Shown: positions 26,804-32,121 of the stretch, in pieces | How the letters are laid out: each line of letters opens with the position of its first letter | Numbering within the stretch: the stretch's first letter is position 1 | Assembly: GCA_020344335.1 (NCBI GenBank) | Contig: CP070821.1 | Span: forward strand, 2,585,747-2,617,867 | Source of the DNA: Gammaproteobacteria bacterium | GTDB taxonomy: Bacteria > Pseudomonadota > Gammaproteobacteria > UBA9214 | Direction: 5' to 3' | DNA: 32,121 nucleotides | Made by a program: the position numbers and the translations under genes | The notes under the pieces: model-generated | Told to the model about the DNA's origin: nothing | The model's database searches: none | Seen by the model: only the letters and a program-made list of their open reading frames with translations

Positions 26804-27418
26804 ATGTCAACAACTGCCGAGAACATGCCGGACACGGCCCAGTTGGATGCGTGGCTGGACAAGAAGCTCGATGAGCTGTTACCCACGAAGCTCGAAGAGA
26901 TTGATGCGCAAAAGACGCCGTCCATGTCCATCATTGCCACCAAGGGCACACTGGACTGGGCCTACCCGCCGTTCATCCTCGCTTCCACGGCCGCGGCCCT
27001 GGGCTGGGATGTTTCCGTATTCTTCACCTTCTACGGCCTGCTGCTCTTGAAAAAGAAGCTATCAGCAGATGTGAGTCCACTGGGTAACCCGGCAATGCCG
27101 ATGAAGATGCCATTTGGCCCGAAGTGGTTCCAGGACTTTGAATGGCCAATGCCGAATCTGTTGATGGCAGGTGTGCCGGGGTTTGAAAAGGTCGCGACCG
27201 GACTAATGAAAAAGACATTCAAGAACAAGGGTGTGGCATCGGTGGAAGAGCTGCGCGACCTGTGCATCGAGGCCGACGTGAAGATGGTGGCCTGCCAGAT
27301 GACCGTGGACGTATTCGGCTTTGATACCAGCGAATTCATCCCGGAAGTCACGGATTTTGTCGGTGCGACCTCCTTCCTGCCGATCGCACAGAAGTCCGAC
27401 GTCTGCCTGTTTATCTGA
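26804..27418 (+). CDS. dsrE2: DsrE2-like protein (DsrE/F/H superfamily)
   Basis: I start this 204-residue protein at the ATG at 26804, with AGGAG six bases before; the frame is open to an ATG at 26771. After a 40-residue helical N-terminus comes MSIIATKGTLDWAY, then PPFILASTAAALGW and a hydrophobic stretch (about 68-83) that may associate with the membrane. Then come VPGFEKVATGLMKK and the C-terminal MVACQMTVDVFGF. Conserved-looking cysteines are Cys154 and Cys164. This matches the DsrE2-type, putative sulfur-carrier branch found beside rhodanese and tusA genes in sulfur oxidisers. A role in persulfide transfer is inferred from family and neighbour. An FNR-type site lies upstream and a strong terminator downstream, so it is probably monocistronic. 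Confidence 0.85.
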   Translation: MSTTAENMPDTAQLDAWLDKKLDELLPTKLEEIDAQKTPSMSIIATKGTLDWAYPPFILASTAAALGWDVSVFFTFYGLLLLKKKLSADVSPLGNPAMPMKMPFGPKWFQDFEWPMPNLLMAGVPGFEKVATGLMKKTFKNKGVASVEELRDLCIEADVKMVACQMTVDVFGFDTSEFIPEVTDFVGATSFLPIAQKSDVCLFI

Positions 27419-27486
27419 TCCGGAACCGGCTTGCGGCCCTGTGCCACAAGCCAGGCTGTCCTGCCTGTGGCGGGACAACTCTCACC

Positions 27487-27519
27487 GAAGGGCGTGCACT
27501 GGCACGCCCTTCTTTCTTT
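27487..27519 (+). terminator. Strong intrinsic terminator after the DsrE2-like gene
   Basis: GAAGGGCGTGC-(ACTG)-GCACGCCCTTC is a perfect 11-bp stem with a 4-base loop, followed by TTTCTTT. It lies 69 bp after the DsrE2-like stop and 31 bp before pip, separating the two transcripts. Confidence 0.88.
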
Positions 27520-27549
27520 CCCGCGTGCATTCCGTTGTAAGCTTGCACT

Positions 27550-28500
27550 ATGCATCAGCTGTTTAGTCCGATTGAGCCCTACGCAACCCATACCATCGAG
27601 GTGAGTGACGGGCATCGTCTGTATGTAGAGGAATGCGGCACGCCCGAAGGGATACCGGTGGTCTTCGTCCATGGGGGACCCGGGGCAGGGTGTGAAAACT
27701 ATCACCGGCGGTTCTTTGATCCCGCGATTTACCGGATTATCCTGTTCGACCAGCGCGGGTGCGGGCGCTCGGTACCGCATGCGGCACTCGAAGGGAATGC
27801 CACCGGTCAGCTGGTAGGCGACATGGAAACAATCCGTGTCCAGCTCGGTGTCGAGCAGTGGGTCGTCTTTGGCGGATCCTGGGGTTCAACACTGGGCCTG
27901 GTCTATGCAGAGACACACCCTTCCCGTGTACTGGGACTGATACTGAGAGGTATCTTCCTGTGCCGACCACGAGACATTCACTGGTTTTACCAGGAGGGCG
28001 CCAGCTTTCTGCTCCCGGATTACTGGCATGATTACCTGCAGCCAATCCCTGAAGATGAACGCAGCAACCTGGTAGAGGCCTATTACCGTCGTTTGACCGG
28101 CAATGACGAGCTGGTGAGAATGGCGGCGGCCAAGTCCTGGTCCCTGTGGGAGGGACGTGCCTCTACCCTTTTGCCACGCGCCTCGGTAGTAGATCATTTT
28201 GCCAATCCGCATACGGCACTCAGCCTGGCACGCATCGAATGCCACTATTTTATGCATGACAGCTTCCTGGAGCCGGACCAGATTCTCAACGATGCGGGCC
28301 GCCTGCAGGATATCCCGGGTGTAATCGTGCATGGCCGGTATGATGTAGTATGCCCGATCGAGCAGGCGTGGGAACTGCACAAGGCGTGGCCCAATGCACG
28401 TCTGCAGATTATCCCGGATGCCGGGCATTCGGCGACCGAGCCGGGTATTGTAAATGCCCTGATGACGGCGACCAGGCAGTTCGCCATGCGTTTCCGATGA
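27550..28500 (+). CDS. pip: Proline iminopeptidase (alpha/beta hydrolase, S33)
   Basis: Pip removes N-terminal proline from peptides in the cytoplasm. The 316-residue length is typical. Motifs in order: the oxyanion-hole HGGPGAG (41-47), FDQRGCGRS, the nucleophile elbow GGSWGS with Ser110, Asp265 in HGRYDVVCP and His293 in DAGHSATEP, which complete the triad. The helical cap between them contains SWSLWEG. The ATG at 27550 is the natural start. The stop overlaps the dtd start by 4 bp, so the two are translationally coupled. This pip-dtd pairing is known from other proteobacteria. Confidence 0.95.
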   Translation: MHQLFSPIEPYATHTIEVSDGHRLYVEECGTPEGIPVVFVHGGPGAGCENYHRRFFDPAIYRIILFDQRGCGRSVPHAALEGNATGQLVGDMETIRVQLGVEQWVVFGGSWGSTLGLVYAETHPSRVLGLILRGIFLCRPRDIHWFYQEGASFLLPDYWHDYLQPIPEDERSNLVEAYYRRLTGNDELVRMAAAKSWSLWEGRASTLLPRASVVDHFANPHTALSLARIECHYFMHDSFLEPDQILNDAGRLQDIPGVIVHGRYDVVCPIEQAWELHKAWPNARLQIIPDAGHSATEPGIVNALMTATRQFAMRFR

Positions 28501-28961
28501 TTGGTCTGTTACAGCGTGTGCAATCCGCCGGGGTTGAAATTGCGGGCAAGTCGATCGCGAACATCGGTCACGGCCTGCTCGTACTGGTCGGCATACAGCA
28601 GGGCGATACCGGGAAGGAAGCCTCACGCCTGCTGGAGCGCTTGCTCGGTTACCGGGTGTTCCCTGACAGCGCAGGTAAAATGAACCTCAGCATACGGGAT
28701 GTTTCCGGCGAACTGCTGCTCGTACCCCAGTTTACCCTGGCGGCGGATACGCATACGGGGATGCGACCGGGTTTTTCCACAGCGGCAGATCCGGCAGACG
28801 GCGAGCGCCTGTTTGCACGTCTGGTTTCACTGGCTGGACAGCAGTACGAACGGGTTGCCAGCGGGCAGTTTGGTGCCGACATGCAGGTTACGCTGGTCAA
28901 TGACGGCCCGGTGACCTTCTGGTTGGAGGTAAGTCCCGGGCCGGTCAGCGTGCAGCGGTGA
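28497..28961 (+). CDS. dtd: D-aminoacyl-tRNA deacylase
   Basis: Dtd hydrolyses D-amino acids (and mis-charged glycine) from tRNA. The 154-residue protein starts MIGLLQRVQSAGVEI at the ATG overlapping the pip stop; the frame is open further upstream inside pip, but that part is not family-like. The Gly-cisPro motif is intact in VNDGPVTFWLEV. The other signature, usually S-Q-F/T-T-L, reads PQFTLAADT, so the first serine is proline. The rest of that block (GMRPGF, AADPADGERLF) is otherwise normal. The protein should still fold as the family dimer. No terminator was seen after it. Confidence 0.94.
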   Translation: MIGLLQRVQSAGVEIAGKSIANIGHGLLVLVGIQQGDTGKEASRLLERLLGYRVFPDSAGKMNLSIRDVSGELLLVPQFTLAADTHTGMRPGFSTAADPADGERLFARLVSLAGQQYERVASGQFGADMQVTLVNDGPVTFWLEVSPGPVSVQR

Positions 28962-29089
28962 AAAATTAGTTCAAACAGGGTATTAGGCCGCAGTTCACGC
29001 TTAAAACAGTTCTATCCGGGAGTGTTTTTCGTTACGATTACACTCAAGCTGGAAGTTTTTTACAGGCACACTGGAATTGACAGGCAATC

Positions 29090-29683
29090 ATGTCTCAACG
29101 GACCGCCGCGGTTAATCGGGAAACACTGGAAACACAGATCACGGTATCGGTGAATCTGGACGGGCAGGGCAAGGCGACGCTGGGCACCGGACTGCCGTTT
29201 CTGGAACACATGCTGGACCAGGTGGCACGGCATGGCCTGATCGATATCGAAGTGATGGCACGGGGTGATCTGCATATCGATGCCCACCACACGGTGGAAG
29301 ACATCGGCATCACGCTCGGTCAGGCTATGAGACAGGCAGTTGCCGACAAGCGTGGCATCCGGCGCTACGGACATGCCTATGTTCCTCTTGACGAGGCACT
29401 GTCACGGGTCGTCATAGATTTCTCGGGTCGGCCCGGACTGGAATACCACGCCGATTACCCGCGTGCCCGCGTGGGCGATTTCGACGTTGACCTGATTCGC
29501 GAGTTTTTCCAGGGCTTCAGCAACCATGCCCTGGTGACCCTGCACATTGACTGCCTGCGCGGAGATAACTCGCATCATGTTGCCGAGACAATCTTCAAGG
29601 CATTCGGGCGGGCCATGCGCATGGCGCTGGAGATCGATCCGGCGATGGGCGAACAGATGCCATCAACCAAGGGGAGTCTCTGA
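29090..29683 (+). CDS. hisB: Imidazoleglycerol-phosphate dehydratase
   Basis: HisB dehydrates imidazole glycerol phosphate, the seventh step of histidine synthesis. At 197 residues it is the monofunctional form, without the phosphatase domain of E. coli HisB. The manganese-binding histidine clusters of the two half-repeats are visible: [10 protein letters not shown] and [10 protein letters not shown] in the first, [11 protein letters not shown] and [20 protein letters not shown] in the second. The ATG at 29090 has AGG eight bases upstream. It opens the local his run hisB-hisH-hisA-hisF-hisI; hisG, hisD and hisC are not in the window. The 128-bp gap before it probably carries a promoter, but no clear boxes were seen. 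Confidence 0.97.
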   Translation: MSQRTAAVNRETLETQITVSVNLDGQGKATLGTGLPFLEHMLDQVARHGLIDIEVMARGDLHIDAHHTVEDIGITLGQAMRQAVADKRGIRRYGHAYVPLDEALSRVVIDFSGRPGLEYHADYPRARVGDFDVDLIREFFQGFSNHALVTLHIDCLRGDNSHHVAETIFKAFGRAMRMALEIDPAMGEQMPSTKGSL

Positions 29684-29735
29684 GTAACCCTGTATTTCCG
29701 GGCAACCGCGCTGGCGAGTTATTCGCACTTGTCTA

Positions 29736-30371
29736 ATGTCTTCCATTGCAATTATCGACTACGGTATGGGGAATTTGCACTCCATAGCCAAGGCACTTGA
29801 GCATGTTGCAGGCAAAAACCGCGTGTGTGTTACCAGTGCGCGCGATGTAATCGCGGCTGCTGACCGGGTAGTGTTTCCTGGTGTGGGTGCCATTCGTGAT
29901 TGCATGGCAGAATTGCAGCGTACGGGTCTGGACGAGGTAGTTATCGACGTGGCCAGGTCAAAGCCGCTGCTGGGTGTGTGTCTCGGTATGCAGGCTCTGC
30001 TCGACGAAAGCGAGGAAAATAACGGTACTGCCTGCCTGGGTATAATCCCTGGCAGCGTGAAGCATTTTAAAGGGAATATCGGCCAGGAAGGTCTCAAGAT
30101 TCCGCACATGGGCTGGAACCAGGTATTGCAACGCGGTACGCACCCCATGTGGAAGGACATTCCTGACGGTAGCCGGTTTTATTTTGTACACAGCTATTAT
30201 GCGGTACCGGCAAATAACAACGATGTCGCCGCGACTACACCCTATGGAATCGAGTTTGCCTCGGTCATCGCACATGACAATGTTTTTGCTGCACAGTTTC
30301 ACCCGGAGAAAAGCCAGAATGCGGGACTTGGATTGTTGACTAACTTTGTCGACTGGAACGGAGTTTCTTGA
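29736..30371 (+). CDS. hisH: Imidazole glycerol phosphate synthase, glutaminase subunit
   Basis: HisH hydrolyses glutamine and channels ammonia to HisF. The 211-residue protein is a class I glutamine amidotransferase: [12 protein letters not shown] at the N-terminus, the oxyanion strand PGVGA (49-52 region), the nucleophile Cys82 in GVCLGMQ, and His189 and Glu191 in QFHPEKS, completing the triad. HMGWNQV is also present. It lies 52 bp after hisB and 3 bp before hisA, so it belongs to one operon. Confidence 0.97.
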   Translation: MSSIAIIDYGMGNLHSIAKALEHVAGKNRVCVTSARDVIAAADRVVFPGVGAIRDCMAELQRTGLDEVVIDVARSKPLLGVCLGMQALLDESEENNGTACLGIIPGSVKHFKGNIGQEGLKIPHMGWNQVLQRGTHPMWKDIPDGSRFYFVHSYYAVPANNNDVAATTPYGIEFASVIAHDNVFAAQFHPEKSQNAGLGLLTNFVDWNGVS

Positions 30372-30374
30372 ACG

Positions 30375-31121
30375 ATGTTGCTGATACCTGCGATTGATCT
30401 AAAGGATGGCAAGTGTGTGCGCTTGCGACAGGGCAAGATGGAGGACGAGACCGTATTCGGGGATGATCCCGTTGAAGTCGCCCAGCGCTGGGTCGATGCC
30501 GGTGCGCGCCGTTTGCATATGGTTGACCTGAACGGCGCCTTTGCCGGCAAGCCGGTCAACGCCGGTGCGATCAAGGCTGTCGCGGAGGCATTCCCGGAGC
30601 TGCCGATCCAGGTTGGTGGCGGTATCCGTGATGAAGACGCCGTCCAGGCCTACCTGGACGCAGGTGTGCAGTACACCATTATCGGCACCAGGGCAGTGAG
30701 TGCACCTCACTTTGTCAATGACCTGTGCCTGGAATTTCCCGGTCACATCATTGTCGGGCTGGATGCGAAAGACGGAAAGGTGGCAATAGACGGCTGGTCC
30801 AAGCTGTCCAATCACTCGGCTATCGACATGGCGCAGCGATTCGAGCAGGATGGCGTAGAGGCCATCGTGTTCACGGACATCGGGCGTGACGGCATGATGA
30901 GCGGGGTGAACATCGATTCGACGGTGGAGCTTGCCCAGGCCATCCATATTCCGGTGATTGCCTCCGGCGGCATTACCGGTATCGACGATATCCGCGCGCT
31001 GTGTGCCGTGAGCGAGGAAGGCATCATGGGCGCGATAACCGGCCGGGCTCTCTATGAAGGTACGCTGGATCTTGCCGAAGCACAGCAGCTGGCGGACGAA
31101 CTGTGCGGCGAACCAAGGTAA
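30375..31121 (+). CDS. hisA: ProFAR isomerase (HisA)
   Basis: HisA isomerises ProFAR to PRFAR. The 248-residue (beta/alpha)8 barrel has the catalytic pair Asp8 (IPAIDLKDG) and Asp130 (GLDAKDG). The two phosphate-binding half-barrel motifs are QVGGGIRD (79-86) and ASGGITG near residue 200. An [12 protein letters not shown] loop lies between them. The gene starts 3 bp after the hisH stop and ends 10 bp before hisF. HisA and HisF are homologous, which explains their similar motifs. Confidence 0.97.
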   Translation: MLLIPAIDLKDGKCVRLRQGKMEDETVFGDDPVEVAQRWVDAGARRLHMVDLNGAFAGKPVNAGAIKAVAEAFPELPIQVGGGIRDEDAVQAYLDAGVQYTIIGTRAVSAPHFVNDLCLEFPGHIIVGLDAKDGKVAIDGWSKLSNHSAIDMAQRFEQDGVEAIVFTDIGRDGMMSGVNIDSTVELAQAIHIPVIASGGITGIDDIRALCAVSEEGIMGAITGRALYEGTLDLAEAQQLADELCGEPR

Positions 31122-31131
31122 GCGTTAGACC

Positions 31132-31905
31132 ATGGGCCTGGCCAAGCGAATCATACCCTGTCTGGATGTCGATGCCGGGCGTGTCGTCAAGGGTGTGCGC
31201 TTCGTTGATATTCGTGATGCAGGAGACCCTGTCGAAGTTGCACGTCGTTACGATGAACAGGGTGCTGATGAAATAACCTTTCTGGACATCACGGCAAGTT
31301 CCGACCAGCGGGAAACCATGGTACATGTCGTCGAACAGGTCGCCGGTGAAGTGTTCATCCCGCTGACGGTAGGTGGCGGGATCAGGGAAATTGTGGATAT
31401 CCGGCGCTTGCTGAATGCCGGTGCGGACAAGGTAGGTATAAATACGGCCGCCGTGAGTAATCCCGAATTTGTCCGCGATGCGTCCGAACGCTTTGGTTCC
31501 CAGTGCATAGTTGTATCCATAGATGCCCGGCAGGTCAGCAGTGCTGAGGAGCAACCGCGTTGGGAAATCTTTACACACGGTGGTCGCAAGCCGACCGGCA
31601 TCGATGCGGTTGAATGGGCGCAACGCATGGTCGATTACGGAGCCGGAGAGATACTGCTCACCAGCATGGATCGTGACGGCACGCGTGACGGGTTTGATCT
31701 GGCATTAACGTCAACGATCAGTAACGCGGTGGACGTGCCGGTGATTGCATCCGGCGGTGTCGGTACCCTCGACCACCTTGTTGAGGGCATCCTGCAGGGT
31801 CGGGCCGATGCCGTGCTGGCGGCAAGTATTTTTCATTTCGGTGAATTCACCATTGCTGAAGCCAAGCAGTACATGGCAAGGGCCGGTATCGAAATCCGGT
31901 TATAG
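31132..31905 (+). CDS. hisF: Imidazole glycerol phosphate synthase, cyclase subunit
   Basis: HisF uses ammonia from HisH to convert PRFAR to imidazole glycerol phosphate and AICAR. The 257-residue barrel has catalytic Asp12 ([15 protein letters not shown]) and Asp131 (VVSIDARQV). They equal the canonical Asp11 and Asp130 with one extra N-terminal residue. VGGGIRE and [10 protein letters not shown] are the phosphate sites, and [13 protein letters not shown] is the family loop. It lies 10 bp after hisA and 27 bp before hisI. Confidence 0.97.
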   Translation: MGLAKRIIPCLDVDAGRVVKGVRFVDIRDAGDPVEVARRYDEQGADEITFLDITASSDQRETMVHVVEQVAGEVFIPLTVGGGIREIVDIRRLLNAGADKVGINTAAVSNPEFVRDASERFGSQCIVVSIDARQVSSAEEQPRWEIFTHGGRKPTGIDAVEWAQRMVDYGAGEILLTSMDRDGTRDGFDLALTSTISNAVDVPVIASGGVGTLDHLVEGILQGRADAVLAASIFHFGEFTIAEAKQYMARAGIEIRL

Positions 31906-31932
31906 ACCGGCACTGCAAGGATAACGAGGTAC

Positions 31933-32121
31933 ATGATGAGTGAAGACTGGCTGGACGAAGTCAAGTGGACCGCGGATGGTCTGGTGCCGGCCATCGCTCA
32001 GGACAGTCAGGATGGTACTATCCTGATGGTAGCCTGGATGAACCGGGAGTCCTTGCGTCTGACAGCCAGCGAGGGTCGGGCAGTGTACTGGTCACGCTCG
32101 CGCCAGAGGCTGTGGCGCAAG
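31933..32121 (+). CDS. hisI: Phosphoribosyl-AMP cyclohydrolase, 3' end missing
   Basis: The frame starts at one of two adjacent ATGs (31933 or 31936), after GAGG, and runs off the right edge after 63 codons. The N-terminal half is clear HisI: a W-L-D-E-V-K-W start, AIAQD, the strongly conserved [10 protein letters not shown] and [12 protein letters not shown]. HisI hydrolyses phosphoribosyl-AMP in step three of histidine synthesis. The metal-binding cysteines of the second half lie outside the window, and it cannot be told whether HisE is fused or separate. Confidence 0.95.
   Translation, partial: MMSEDWLDEVKWTADGLVPAIAQDSQDGTILMVAWMNRESLRLTASEGRAVYWSRSRQRLWRK

Overview
This 32-kb window is a chromosomal segment of a gammaproteobacterium. 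The main evidence is gene order. A minus-strand block (lysM-dprA-smg-topA-tsaC-hemF) lies back to back with a plus-strand block (def-fmt-rsmB-...-trkA), with yrdA and aroE nearby. This matches the arrangement around dprA/def/fmt/rsmB/trkA, tsaC, aroE and yrdA in Escherichia coli and Pseudomonas. The adjacent ntrYX and trkAH pairs, a rhodanese gene followed by a dsrE2-like gene, and the order hisB-hisH-hisA-hisF-hisI suggest a Chromatiales-type (possibly sulfur-metabolising) lineage. That placement is inference, and no genus can be named. Most of the window is densely coding and GC-rich. No rRNA, tRNA, CRISPR array or transposase was found.

Layout. (1) 1-4391: end of a gamma-carbonic-anhydrase-like gene, a small RRM protein, then hemB-aroE on the minus strand with a 4-bp stop/start overlap, a hypothetical gene and a bile-acid:Na+ symporter-family transporter. 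(2) 4391-5047: 650 bp without a convincing gene. It holds tandem plus-strand terminators and a facing minus-strand terminator, so two gene-less transcripts appear to converge here. (3) 5048-7729: a membrane-anchored NERD-domain protein with an eroded active site, then an AT-richer islet with one SGNH-hydrolase-like gene. (4) 7730-14560, minus strand: hemF, tsaC, topA, smg, dprA and a LysM protein (transcribed from right to left). (5) 14770-24824, plus strand: def, fmt, rsmB, a DUF4390 protein, an NtrY/NtrX-type two-component pair and the TrkA/TrkH potassium uptake system. (6) 24848-25732: an LpxL/HtrB-family acyltransferase, bordered by an extremely AT-rich stretch. (7) 26087-27418: rhodanese and DsrE2-like protein, with an FNR/CRP-type palindrome and a leader terminator between them. 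(8) 27550-28961: pip and dtd, overlapping by 4 bp. (9) 29090-end: hisB, hisH, hisA, hisF and the start of hisI.

How the genes work together: heme (hemB, hemF), shikimate (aroE) and histidine synthesis; translation quality and initiation (tsaC, def, fmt, rsmB, dtd); DNA topology and uptake (topA, dprA); envelope functions (LysM, LpxL-like, NtrYX); K+ uptake (trkAH); and probable cytoplasmic sulfur transfer (rhodanese/DsrE2). The parts most worth a second look are the gene-less transcripts at 4391-5047, the NtrX-like regulator lacking key AAA+ residues, the degenerate NERD protein, and the control region of dsrE2.
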